Below are positions 17,216 to 26,364 of a DNA stretch of 34,224 bases, piece by piece. Every line of letters begins with the position of its first letter. Within the stretch, counting starts at the first letter, position 1. The stretch is from contig CAKPNJ010000012.1 in the NCBI GenBank assembly GCA_934168365.1, positions 1 to 34,224 on the forward strand, written 5' to 3'. The translations under genes were made by a program, and so were the position numbers. Under the pieces are notes generated by a model. That model was not told the DNA's origin. It did not search any database and worked only from the letters and a program-made list of their open reading frames with translations. Source of the stretch: an uncultured Clostridia bacterium (lineage in GTDB: Bacteria; Bacillota; Clostridia; TANB77; CAG-508).

Positions 17216-20200
17216 CTAAATTTCAATTACAGTATTCAAAAATTCTTTAGCTTTTTCTATGATGTTTTCATTTTCTTTAATTCGTAGTGTGACATAAGGT
17301 TCTACTGCATTAGAGAACTTAACTAGCATAGGGTATTTTGTAATTAAAGTGTTTACCATTTCTGGTTTAATTTTTTCTTTTACAAAATAGAATACAATTC
17401 CGTTTTCTCTTTGAGCTATTTTTAAGATGTTTGCTTTTCTTGCAAGTTGTTTTATTCTTGCAATATCTATTAAGTTTTCCAATTCTTTTGGAAGTCTACC
17501 ATATCTGTCAATAACCTCGTCAATAACATTTTGAAGTTCTTCTTCTGTTCTACATAAAGCAATATTTTGGTATATTTCAATTTTTTGACTACTATTTTCA
17601 ATAAAGTTATCTGGTATATAGCTAGAAACAGCTAAGTCGATTTGTACATCTTGTTCTTCTACTACTTCTATTCCTTGCATTTCCTTTATAACTTCATCTA
17701 ACAATTTGCAATATGTATCATATCCAACTTGTTCCATGTGTCCATGTTGCATTTCTCCAAGCATACTTCCAGCTCCACGAATTTCCAAATCTCTCATTGC
17801 TATTTTAAATCCTGAGCCAAATTCAGTAAATTCTTTAATAGCTTTTAAACGTTTATCTGCAACTTCTGATAATAGTTTATCTCTTTTATATGTTATATAT
17901 GCATATGCTTGTTTGTCACTTCTACCAACTCTACCTCTAATTTGATAAAGCTGTGCTAAACCTAATCTATCTGCATTTTCTACTATTATAGTGTTAGCAT
18001 TTGGTATGTCTATTCCAGATTCTAATATTGTGGTACATACTAGTACATTTATCTCGTGATTTATAAAGCTTTCCATTATTTCTTCTAGTTCTCTACCACT
18101 CATTTTTCCATGAGCAAATCCTACTTTAGCTTCTGGAACTAACATTGATATTTCATTTGCTTTTTTCTCAATGCCTTCTACTTGGTTAAATAGGTAAAAT
18201 ACCTGTCCGTCTCTTTCAATTTCTTTAGTTATTGCTTCTATTATTACCTCTTGATCATATTCAAGAACATAGGTTTGTACTGGTTTTCTGTTATGAGGTG
18301 GTTCATATATAACTGACATATCTCTAACGCCAACTATTGACATGTGTAGTGTTCTTGGTATTGGTGTTGCTGTCATTGTTAAAACATCTATATTTGTTCT
18401 TAATTTCTTTATTTTTTCTTTATCTTTAACTCCGAAACGATGTTCTTCATCTATTATTAAAAGCCCTAAATCCTTGAAATTAACATCTTCACTTAGTAGT
18501 CTATGTGTTCCAACAACTACATCAACTTCACCTAATTTAAGTTTCTTTATAATTTCATCTTGCTCTTTTTTAGTTTTAAATCTATTTAATAACTCAACAT
18601 TTATAGCAAATTCTTGCATTCTAGTTTTAAATTCTTCATATTGTTGATTTGCAAGTATTGTAGTTGGCACTAAATATGCAACTTGTTTTTGGTCCATAAC
18701 AGCTTTAAATGCTGCTCTTATTGCAACTTCTGTTTTACCATATCCTACATCTCCACATAAAAGTCTATCCATTGGTTGTGGTTTTTCCATATCCTTTTTT
18801 ACATCTTGTATACATCTTAATTGATCATCTGTTTCTGTATATGGAAAACTATCTTCAAATTGTTTTTGCCAAGGAGTATCTGGCGAAAAACTAAATCCTT
18901 TTATTTTTTGACGTTTTGCATATAGCTCTATTAAATCTTTTGCAACCGCTTCTAGGTTTTTCTTTACTTTGCTAGTTGTTGCACTCCATTCTTTTCCACC
19001 CAGCTTATTTAGTCTAGGAGATGAATTATCTCCTCCACCTATATACTTTCTAACACTGTCTAAGCTATTTGTAGGAACATATAGAATGTCATCATTTCTA
19101 TATTTAATTTTAATATAGTCTTTTGTTACACCATCTGCTGTAATTGTATTTACCCCTATAAATTGTCCTATACCATGTGTTTGGTGTACTACTATATCAC
19201 CTGGTTTTAAATCTGCAAATACAATTTTTTCACTATCTTTAAATGTACTAGATAATTTCTTTTTTCTTTTTACAGGTTCTTCAAAATTATTTTGCAAGCT
19301 AATTACTATTAAATTTAAATCATAATTTTCAAATCCAGAAGAAAAACCTCCAATTGTTACTATAATTTCACCTGGTTTAACATTTTCCGCTTCTTGTTCG
19401 TATTTATAATTTATTTGATTTTCTTTTAAAATATCACATAGTTTTTTAGCACTTATTTCATTACCAGCAAGTAATACTACTTTCTTTTTATTTTTTTGAT
19501 ATGTTACAAGATCTGCAAGTAATAAATCTAGTTGTAGGTTATAGAAGTTGATTTCTCTAGTTTCAAAATAGTATTTTTGAATGTTTTTAATTGAGTCATT
19601 TTGTTCTAAATATATTATTTGTTTTTCTTCAAAGTTATATTCAAATTTACTAATGTTTTCAATTGCTTCTGGCACAAATTTTTCTTTTTCAACTAATGAT
19701 GCAATTAGTTTGTTGTTGTCTTCTACTATGTTTGTTTTTCTTTGATTTATTTTAGACTTTTCATCTAATAAAAGTAAATATTCATCTGACATATAGTCTA
19801 AAAATGAAGCTTGATTTTCATAAAATTCATTAAAATATTTATTGATTTTAGAAATATAATCTCCATTTTTTATAAGTTCTATGTCTTCTATTTCTTCAGA
19901 ATATTTTTCTTGTATATTTTTTACCGCTTCTGATAAATCTTGTACTATCAATTCATGTGCTGGGAATATAGTTATTTCTTTTAGCATTTCTGTTGATCTT
20001 TGTGAAGATATTTGAAAAAACCTAATTGAATCAACTTCATCTCCCCAGAATTCAATTCTAACACCAATTTTTTCTGATAATCCTACATCTACTATTCCAC
20101 CACGAATACTAAATTGTCCTTTGTTTTCAATTAGGTCACTTCTTTCATAACCAAGTCCAACTAGTTTTTCTTTAATTCCATCTAATAAATATGTTTTTCC

Positions 20201-20635
20201 AACTTTAAAATCTATAACATTTTGATACAAAGTGTCTTTAGCAATCATTTTTTGCATAACTGCTTCTATTGTTGTAACTATTATTATTGGTTCTTTTTGC
20301 TGTTTAGCTAAATACATTTTGTTTAATACGTCAATTCTTTTATATTCAATTTCTTTACTTTGTGCAACATAGTCATAGCTTGTAATCTCTTTTTTAGGGA
20401 AGAAATATGTTTGTTTTATAAGTTTCTTTAAGTCTTGATATAACTTACGTGCCTGTATCTCATTATATGTTACTAACACCATTGGTCTTTTAGTTTCATT
20501 AAAAATTCCTGTAAGTATATGTAGTTTTTCAACGTCAACTAAGCCCGATATAGCTATCGGGCCTGTTTTACTAATTTGTTTTGTGAGTTCTTGGAACTTT
20601 TTATTTTCTTCCAATGTTTTAATTAAAAAGTTCAT
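17216..20635 (-). CDS. mfd: transcription-repair coupling factor Mfd
   Basis: SF2 translocase that removes RNA polymerase stalled at lesions and recruits UvrA. At 1139 aa it has full length. A UvrB-like damage module spans about residues 1-350, the RNA polymerase-interacting domain includes LKPGDIVVHQTHGIGQFIG, the helicase Walker A (GDVGYGKTEVAIRA) is near residue 628 and DEEHRFG near 731. GRVGRSDKQAYAY and the C-terminal TRCF domain follow. It starts 6 bases after asnB and precedes the methyltransferase. With uvrB in the same window, nucleotide excision repair is well represented, though not in one operon. Confidence 0.97.
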   Translation of the reverse strand: MNFLIKTLEENKKFQELTKQISKTGPIAISGLVDVEKLHILTGIFNETKRPMVLVTYNEIQARKLYQDLKKLIKQTYFFPKKEITSYDYVAQSKEIEYKRIDVLNKMYLAKQQKEPIIIVTTIEAVMQKMIAKDTLYQNVIDFKVGKTYLLDGIKEKLVGLGYERSDLIENKGQFSIRGGIVDVGLSEKIGVRIEFWGDEVDSIRFFQISSQRSTEMLKEITIFPAHELIVQDLSEAVKNIQEKYSEEIEDIELIKNGDYISKINKYFNEFYENQASFLDYMSDEYLLLLDEKSKINQRKTNIVEDNNKLIASLVEKEKFVPEAIENISKFEYNFEEKQIIYLEQNDSIKNIQKYYFETREINFYNLQLDLLLADLVTYQKNKKKVVLLAGNEISAKKLCDILKENQINYKYEQEAENVKPGEIIVTIGGFSSGFENYDLNLIVISLQNNFEEPVKRKKKLSSTFKDSEKIVFADLKPGDIVVHQTHGIGQFIGVNTITADGVTKDYIKIKYRNDDILYVPTNSLDSVRKYIGGGDNSSPRLNKLGGKEWSATTSKVKKNLEAVAKDLIELYAKRQKIKGFSFSPDTPWQKQFEDSFPYTETDDQLRCIQDVKKDMEKPQPMDRLLCGDVGYGKTEVAIRAAFKAVMDQKQVAYLVPTTILANQQYEEFKTRMQEFAINVELLNRFKTKKEQDEIIKKLKLGEVDVVVGTHRLLSEDVNFKDLGLLIIDEEHRFGVKDKEKIKKLRTNIDVLTMTATPIPRTLHMSIVGVRDMSVIYEPPHNRKPVQTYVLEYDQEVIIEAITKEIERDGQVFYLFNQVEGIEKKANEISMLVPEAKVGFAHGKMSGRELEEIMESFINHEINVLVCTTILESGIDIPNANTIIVENADRLGLAQLYQIRGRVGRSDKQAYAYITYKRDKLLSEVADKRLKAIKEFTEFGSGFKIAMRDLEIRGAGSMLGEMQHGHMEQVGYDTYCKLLDEVIKEMQGIEVVEEQDVQIDLAVSSYIPDNFIENSSQKIEIYQNIALCRTEEELQNVIDEVIDRYGRLPKELENLIDIARIKQLARKANILKIAQRENGIVFYFVKEKIKPEMVNTLITKYPMLVKFSNAVEPYVTLRIKENENIIEKAKEFLNTVIEI

Positions 20636-20641
20636 TTTGAA

Positions 20642-22471
20642 TTATCCTTCTACAAAGTATTGCCTATACCAAATCAAAAAGCAATATATTGTATAAACCT
20701 TTCTATGTGTCATTGCTTTTCCTTCATAATAGTCATTTAAAAGTTTAACTATTTTATCTGTATCAAAGAATTTTGCCGCATATTCACTTTCAAAAGTTTC
20801 TTTTACTTTATTATACCATTTTTCTTCTTTTAGCCAATATTTGAATGGAACCATAAATCCTTTTTTCTCTCTTTGTGCCCATTCTTTTGGAACTATTTTA
20901 GCTGCTGCTTTTCTTAGTGCATATTTTGTTGTGTCTTTTCCAACTATTTTATATTCTCTTGGTAATTTAGAAGCGGTATCAAATACAACTCTATCTAATA
21001 TAGGAACTCTTAATTCAAGTGATGCTGACATAGTCATTTTATCTGCTTTTAATAAAATATCATTTGGTAACCATAAATGCATGTCTAAATATTGCATTTT
21101 GATTAAGTCATTTTGATCTTTTACTTTTGCAAATATTGGAGCTGTAACATCTTTAAAGCTAATATTAGTTTTGTATTCTGGTTTTAACACATCATTTGCT
21201 TGCTCATCATCAAATATAAATGCTTGACCAATGTAATTGTCTTCAATTGGTGTTCCTTCTGAAATTAAGAAGTTCTTTCCTTTTATGTTTGGTAGTTTCT
21301 CAGCAAACTTTTTCATTTTTGCTCTAAATGAAAGTGGTAGTTTTTCATAAGCATTATAGAATTTTGTTCTATGATATGTTTGATATCCACCAAATAATTC
21401 GTCTGCTCCTTCACCAGATAAAACAACTTTTACATCTTTTGCAGCTAATCTTGATAAATGATATAAAGGGACTGCTGAAAGATTTGCATGTGGTTCATCT
21501 GAATAGTATTGTACATCTTCTAATGAATCAAAAAATTCTTCATCAGATATAATTTTGCTTGTATTTTTTATCTCTAAAATTTTTGATAAATCTTTAGCAT
21601 AAACTGTTTCATCAAAATTATCATAATTAAATCCTACTGTATATGTTTTATCTGGCTTTGCATAAGATACAACATAACTTGAATCTACACCAGATGATAA
21701 AAATGAGCCAACCTCAACATCTGCTATTCTATGATAATCTATTGAGCTTGTTATTGTTTCATGTATACTATTTACGGTTTCCTCAAAATTCTTCTTTTCT
21801 TCTATAAAGTTAAATGTATTGTATTCTGTTACCTCTAATTTACCATCTTTATAAGTAAATTGATGACCTGGCTTTAACCTATATACTCCTTTAAAAAATG
21901 TTTCATCTAATGCAGAGTATTGAAAAGTTAAGTAGGTTTTTAAAGCCTCTTCATTTAATTCCTTTTTAAATTTTGGATGTGGTAAAAAGCTCTTTATTTC
22001 TGAGCCAAATATAAACATACCATCTCTGTTGTAATAATAAAATGGTTTAATTCCAAAATGGTCTCTTGCACCAAAAAGAACTTTGTTTTTAATATCCCAT
22101 ATTACAAAAGCAAACATTCCTCTAAGTTTTTTAGTAATTTCTTGTCCATATTCTTCATATCCATGGAGAATAGTCTCTGTATCAGAGTTATTGGCAAAAA
22201 CATGTCCTTTTGCCATTAACTCTTCTTTTAATTCTTGATAGTTATATATTTCTCCATTGAATAAAATAACCATTGAGCTATCTTCATTAAACATTGGTTG
22301 ATGCCCATTACTTAAGTCTATTATACTTAATCTTCTAAATGCTAGAGAGATTTTATCATCTTCATAAAAGCCTTCATCATCTGGTCCTCTATGTTTTATA
22401 GTATCTGACATACTTTTTATTATTTTTCTATCTTTTTCTCCATCTTCAACATATCCTACAAATCCACACAT
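20642..22471 (-). CDS. asnB: asparagine synthase (glutamine-hydrolysing)
   Basis: Makes asparagine from aspartate, glutamine and ATP. The N-terminal glutaminase domain has the nucleophile Cys2 (MCGFVGYV), with RRLSIIDLSNGHQP and FNGEIYN further on. The C-terminal synthetase domain has the ATP pyrophosphatase loop SSGVDSS near residue 260 and SGEGADELFGGYQTYH. The length of 609 aa fits AsnB. It is the first gene of the operon with mfd and the RNA methyltransferase and has its own sigma-A promoter. Confidence 0.95.
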   Translation of the reverse strand: MCGFVGYVEDGEKDRKIIKSMSDTIKHRGPDDEGFYEDDKISLAFRRLSIIDLSNGHQPMFNEDSSMVILFNGEIYNYQELKEELMAKGHVFANNSDTETILHGYEEYGQEITKKLRGMFAFVIWDIKNKVLFGARDHFGIKPFYYYNRDGMFIFGSEIKSFLPHPKFKKELNEEALKTYLTFQYSALDETFFKGVYRLKPGHQFTYKDGKLEVTEYNTFNFIEEKKNFEETVNSIHETITSSIDYHRIADVEVGSFLSSGVDSSYVVSYAKPDKTYTVGFNYDNFDETVYAKDLSKILEIKNTSKIISDEEFFDSLEDVQYYSDEPHANLSAVPLYHLSRLAAKDVKVVLSGEGADELFGGYQTYHRTKFYNAYEKLPLSFRAKMKKFAEKLPNIKGKNFLISEGTPIEDNYIGQAFIFDDEQANDVLKPEYKTNISFKDVTAPIFAKVKDQNDLIKMQYLDMHLWLPNDILLKADKMTMSASLELRVPILDRVVFDTASKLPREYKIVGKDTTKYALRKAAAKIVPKEWAQREKKGFMVPFKYWLKEEKWYNKVKETFESEYAAKFFDTDKIVKLLNDYYEGKAMTHRKVYTIYCFLIWYRQYFVEG

Positions 22472-22497
22472 ATTTTATCTCCTCTTTTCCTTTTTGT

Positions 22498-22526
22498 AGT
22501 ATACACAAAAATGCCGTTATTTGCAA
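22498..22526 (-). promoter_or_regulatory. asnB-mfd operon promoter
   Basis: On the minus strand TTGCAA (22521-22526) and TATACT (22498-22503) are separated by 17 bases, upstream of the asnB ribosome site. Confidence 0.7.
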
Positions 22527-22549
22527 GATATATTTGAGAATTTTTGCAA

Positions 22550-22588
22550 TAATAAGAGCCTAACAAAATTGTAGTTAGGCTCTTATTA
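22550..22588 (-). terminator. terminator of the helicase-DarT-ARH operon
   Basis: TAATAAGAGCCTAAC (22550-22564) and its exact complement (22574-22588) form a 15-bp stem with a 9-base loop, immediately past the ARH stop. Its stem core is shared with the terminator at 26316-26346 at the other side of the cassette. Confidence 0.9.
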
Positions 22589-22589
22589 T

Positions 22590-24056
22590 CTAATTTTTAT
22601 ACATCTTTTTTATCTTTTCTATGGTACTATTATTTATTTTATACTTCTTTATAATATCTTCTTCTCTTGAACCATTTAAAATTTCATATAAACAGTTAAT
22701 ATACTCTTTTAAGTTAAGGTGATTTAACTCTTTAATATTAAGTATTTCTTTTTTTATTTTTTCAGTGTTTATTACATTGGGTTGTTTTTCTTCTTTTAAC
22801 TTTGTATATTCTTTTATATAAAGTGATTGTCCAAAAACAGTTTGATATTTTCTAGTTACTACTTTTTTCTCTTGTTTTCTTATATTTATTTCCGAGTATT
22901 CTTCCGTTATTTTTCCTATTGGTGAATTTATATATTTGCAATCCTTATTTTGTTCAACTTTATTATATAATGTTGGATCTAATAAATATTGAGGTAGTTT
23001 TCGCAAAAAATTGCAATCTTGTACTGCTAACCATTGAATTGGAATTATTTCTTCCCCATATAGCATTCCTAATAAAGCCCCAGTCATAGATGCTATTGTG
23101 TCAGTATCTGCTCCTTTTAAGTTTGCCGCCTCTATAATAGCTTTCTGTGGATCTGTTGCATATTTAGAAGCTAAATATATTGCTGCAACGGTTGTAATAT
23201 CTCCTGCTCCCCCTATTTTTTTATCAAAAACACCTAATTTTTCTAGACTATTTGAAGTCACATCTAGAACTCCTCTTTTTAAGTTTTCTCTTATTTGTTT
23301 TAGTTCATTTATTATTATGTCTACATTTTCTTTCCATACAATATCAAATTCATTTTTATGAATCTTTTCAAATTGTTTTTTCCATTCCTCTACTCTTTCA
23401 ATATTTGGAAATGTAGTCCATATTTCTTTATCCTCAATTAATTTTTCTACTAATTCTCCATATTTTAAGACATCCTGTTTTTGACTAAATATTTCTAGTG
23501 CATACGCATAGCAAGTAGCTCCTATCAACGCTCTTGGATGTCCATGTGTATACATTCCATTAATAACAACTTTTCCAATTAAATTCTTTATATTGTGTTG
23601 CTCATAAACAACATGTGGAAGAATTCTCATGGCTACTCCATTACCACCTGCATTAAAATATTCTGTCAATTCTTTATTTGTACCCAACCATGGTTTTTGA
23701 CCTCTTTTTAAAATTTTTGCAGCTGTTCTTGTAGCTCTTCCTCCTCCTCTTTCATATTCTAACCAAAATGGTAATTCTATATTATAAAAATTATTTGCCC
23801 AATCCTTTTGTCGAAGTAGACTTCTAGCTGTTGATATTATAAGTTGAGTGTCGTCACTATATTCACCCTTTTTTATTATTTCTTGATGCTTCCAATATTT
23901 TCCGCCTGTATATCTTTTCCAGTCTTGAAACGTTTCATATTTATTATAAGATTTTATAAGATTGTTGCTTCTACTTTCATTTGGCCATCCTAATGCATCT
24001 CCTACTGCTGCCAAAATAAAAGCTGCCGAATATCTACTATTTATATTATTTTCCAA
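22590..24056 (-). CDS. ARH/DraG-family ADP-ribosylglycohydrolase with C-terminal extension
   Basis: Removes ADP-ribose from a modified substrate, probably reversing the adjacent DarT-like enzyme. All metal and ADP-ribose motifs are present: GDALGWPNE (19-27), YSDDTQ (66-71), HGHPRA (171-176) and GADTDT (315-320). The catalytic domain ends near 360. About 130 further residues follow that do not belong to it: a basic linker, an FGQSLYIKEY segment, and a terminal helical region (EEDIIKKYKINNSTIEKIKK) resembling a helix-turn-helix. It starts with TTG at 24056, inside the last 16 bases of the DarT gene, behind GAAAGGAG. No Met lies near enough to replace it without losing GDALG. Probable antidote; an unrelated regulatory role is possible. 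Confidence 0.88.
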   Translation of the reverse strand: MENNINSRYSAAFILAAVGDALGWPNESRSNNLIKSYNKYETFQDWKRYTGGKYWKHQEIIKKGEYSDDTQLIISTARSLLRQKDWANNFYNIELPFWLEYERGGGRATRTAAKILKRGQKPWLGTNKELTEYFNAGGNGVAMRILPHVVYEQHNIKNLIGKVVINGMYTHGHPRALIGATCYAYALEIFSQKQDVLKYGELVEKLIEDKEIWTTFPNIERVEEWKKQFEKIHKNEFDIVWKENVDIIINELKQIRENLKRGVLDVTSNSLEKLGVFDKKIGGAGDITTVAAIYLASKYATDPQKAIIEAANLKGADTDTIASMTGALLGMLYGEEIIPIQWLAVQDCNFLRKLPQYLLDPTLYNKVEQNKDCKYINSPIGKITEEYSEINIRKQEKKVVTRKYQTVFGQSLYIKEYTKLKEEKQPNVINTEKIKKEILNIKELNHLNLKEYINCLYEILNGSREEDIIKKYKINNSTIEKIKKMYKN

Positions 24057-24733
24057 GGTTGTAATTCACTCCTTTCGTAATAAATATTTTCTTTAGGTAT
24101 TTTTCCCTCTCTTATATTAATTCCTAATTTTTTATCAAATAATTCTGGAATTACATATATTGATGGTATTTGTAGATTAAAGGTTTCCAATCTAGTCTTT
24201 TCTCTATGTGCTTGTTCTATATTTGGAACTACTATCGCTTCTATTGCCTCAACAGGTATTTGTTCATATATTAACACCTCTGCTTGTAAATCAGTTGGTA
24301 CATTTGTTGGCATTTTATTTGTTCTATCTAATTTTAAAACCCTGTTGTCAAATAATTCTTTTAGTGCATCTGCTCCTTTTTTTATATATTTCCCATTTTC
24401 CTTAGCAGCATTTACTTTACAAAAATATGTATCTTCTTTAGTCATAATATATGGATTTATAAATAAAATAATCCACTCCTTAAACTGTATATCTTTTTCA
24501 GATATTTTGTTAAAGTAGTATACATTAGGATATTGTATGGAGCAATTAATATATTTAGTTTTTCCATCATACCTGAAGTTGTCATTTGGATCAAAAATAT
24601 CTTCAGCTATAAATTCGCTAGCTAGTATCCCTCTTCCTCGCATCAAAATTTGTGGCAAATTTTTTGATTTTGTAAAATGACATAATCTTTTGATGTTTCT
24701 TTGCTCTATTATTTCTTTAATATCATTATTCAC
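24041..24733 (-). CDS. DarT-like (DUF4433) DNA ADP-ribosyltransferase
   Basis: Resembles DarT enzymes, which use NAD+ to ADP-ribosylate single-stranded DNA and act as toxins or phage-defence effectors. The N-terminus LCHFTKSKNLPQILMRG (17-33) matches the DarT start, with H19 in the NAD-contact position. VYYFN lies near 71-75, and PTDLQAEVLIYEQIP carries the expected catalytic glutamate, E152. At 230 aa the length is normal, but the 53-85 region is diverged from the VPFYF stretch of characterised DarT, so the target base is uncertain. Starts with GTG, sharing one base with the helicase TAG; AGGAGG is 12 bases upstream. The next gene overlaps by 16 bases. Confidence 0.85.
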   Translation of the reverse strand: MNNDIKEIIEQRNIKRLCHFTKSKNLPQILMRGRGILASEFIAEDIFDPNDNFRYDGKTKYINCSIQYPNVYYFNKISEKDIQFKEWIILFINPYIMTKEDTYFCKVNAAKENGKYIKKGADALKELFDNRVLKLDRTNKMPTNVPTDLQAEVLIYEQIPVEAIEAIVVPNIEQAHREKTRLETFNLQIPSIYVIPELFDKKLGINIREGKIPKENIYYERSELQPWKII

Positions 24734-26151
24734 TATAAGGCAAATACCTCCTTATCATAGTTTTCAGAGTCTATCGGAAACAATTCTGTTAACTTTCCAG
24801 ACGAATATGACATAACTAGTCCAGTTTTTGCTCTAGTAACTGCTACATATAGTAATTTTATTTCATTTGGCAACATATAGTCTTTTCCATGAATTTCCAC
24901 TGCATCTTTTGGAGGTAATTCATCCTTGTCTAAAAATGGAAGCATAACAGTATCATATTCTAATCCTTTTGCTGAATGATATGTTCCTACATAAATACTA
25001 TCCTCATTAATATCCTTACTCATTCCTCCGCCAATTTTTTGACATTTAATATTTTTTTCTTTCAAAGCATTTAAAATTATATGTACCTTTTTGTTATTTC
25101 TTACCAGAATAGCCAATCTATTAGTTTTTTCTTTCATTTCCGCATAAAAAACTAAATATCCCAATTCTGAGTTTGCGTTAACAAATTCAACTAACATAGG
25201 TCTTGGTCCTTCTGCCCTTACCTCCATTGGTTCTAAAATATCTTCATCATTTTTCCAGTATGGCATATTTGTAATGTCTTTTGCAAAATTCCAAATTTCT
25301 TTTGAGTTTCTATAATTATATTTAAATTTATAGATACCACTATTTCCTATTTTTATTCCTGCATCTCGCCATGAATATCTATTACCATAAATTTGTTGAG
25401 CTACATCACCAAAGAAAGTTAGGCTTCCATCTTCTGGTATGCTATTTACCAATGATTGTATCATTACTGGTGAAAAATCTTGTCCCTCATCTATTACTAT
25501 ATGTTTATAATATCTTTCATTTTTATCTTTCAATAGTTCATCTCTTACTGCTATAGCAATATCATCCCAATCATACAAAAATCCGGCTCTGTCTCTCAAT
25601 TCTAGATATTTTTCATACACTTCAAAAAAGTACTTTCTATCTTCTCTTTTTATTCTTGTCTTTCCTCTTCCAATACGTTCTGCATCAATATAGTCTAATA
25701 GATTGTTAATCCCCATTTTTTCTATCCAAGTTATCTCTTCTGCAAATATCTCTACTGGTCTCTCTAAAGTTGCTACTCTTATTGGTTGGTACTTTAAATT
25801 TATCTCATTTAATGCGACTTCAATTATCATTTTTTTGTTACCTAATATAGAATTACGGGTCATTTTACCTATTGATTTTAAATATCCTCTTGCATATTTA
25901 TGATAGACACATATGTCTAAATTTTCTGGAATATCTTCCTCTAGCAAAGTAAAATATTTTCCTAGGGATGTAGAGTATGTAGTCAACAGAACCCTTTGAT
26001 TTTCTTCTTTTACTAAATTTGCTAAGTATTTTGCTCTCAAGATAGCAATAAGTGTTTTGCCACTTCCTGCAACTCCTAATACTACATTATGCTTATTTGG
26101 TTCTAGATATAGAACTTTAGTCTGTTCTCCCCTCAATCTTGATAAATCCAT
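24733..26151 (-). CDS. small UvrD-like superfamily 1 helicase
   Basis: ATP-dependent DNA translocase of the UvrD/Rep group. Motif I GVAGSGKT (26-33), motif II DEGQD (221-225), motif III GDVAQQIY (248-255), motif IV YNYRNS (278-283), motif V GTYHSAKGLEYD (389-400) and motif VI LLYVAVTRAK (433-442) are all intact. At 472 aa it is far shorter than UvrD or PcrA (about 720), lacking most of the 1B/2B insertions and any nuclease domain. Small helicases of this type are common in defence and mobile loci. First gene of the cassette; GGAG lies 8 bases before the ATG, and its TAG overlaps the GTG of the DarT-like gene. Confidence 0.9.
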   Translation of the reverse strand: MDLSRLRGEQTKVLYLEPNKHNVVLGVAGSGKTLIAILRAKYLANLVKEENQRVLLTTYSTSLGKYFTLLEEDIPENLDICVYHKYARGYLKSIGKMTRNSILGNKKMIIEVALNEINLKYQPIRVATLERPVEIFAEEITWIEKMGINNLLDYIDAERIGRGKTRIKREDRKYFFEVYEKYLELRDRAGFLYDWDDIAIAVRDELLKDKNERYYKHIVIDEGQDFSPVMIQSLVNSIPEDGSLTFFGDVAQQIYGNRYSWRDAGIKIGNSGIYKFKYNYRNSKEIWNFAKDITNMPYWKNDEDILEPMEVRAEGPRPMLVEFVNANSELGYLVFYAEMKEKTNRLAILVRNNKKVHIILNALKEKNIKCQKIGGGMSKDINEDSIYVGTYHSAKGLEYDTVMLPFLDKDELPPKDAVEIHGKDYMLPNEIKLLYVAVTRAKTGLVMSYSSGKLTELFPIDSENYDKEVFAL

Positions 26152-26179
26152 ATGTTTTTCTCCATTTGCTTCTTATTAT

Positions 26180-26219
26180 TTATGATACTTCAATTATAAT
26201 TAAACTTATTGTATCATAA
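26180..26219 (-). promoter_or_regulatory. inverted repeat over the likely -10 of the cassette
   Basis: TTATGATAC (26180-26188) and GTATCATAA (26211-26219) are exact inverted repeats 22 bases apart, 29 bases upstream of the helicase ATG. The distal arm overlaps TACAAT (minus strand, 26208-26213), the best -10 candidate, although its -35 is weak. The geometry fits a repressor operator or a mRNA leader hairpin; which is not decided. Confidence 0.45.
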
Positions 26220-26315
26220 CTCATCAAAAAAATAAAGTAAAACTGTAAACTTTACACCGTACTTAATATTCAAGACTAGCAGAGTTGAACGATTTCTCTA
26301 TTTTAAATTAACTAA

Positions 26316-26346
26316 GAATAAGAGCCTAAAATCTAGGCTCTTATTC
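26316..26346 (-). terminator. terminator of the SpoIIID-like gene
   Basis: GAATAAGAGCCTA (26316-26328) and TAGGCTCTTATTC (26334-26346) form a perfect 13-bp stem with a 5-base loop, 18 bases past the stop. It insulates the helicase cassette from upstream transcription. Confidence 0.88.
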
Positions 26347-26364
26347 TACAACCTCTATTAAAGG

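Noticed and set aside
22590..24733. Classical DarTG with a macrodomain DarG
   Set aside because: The partner gene has ARH/DraG motifs (GDALG, DDT, GADTDT) and no macrodomain pattern.
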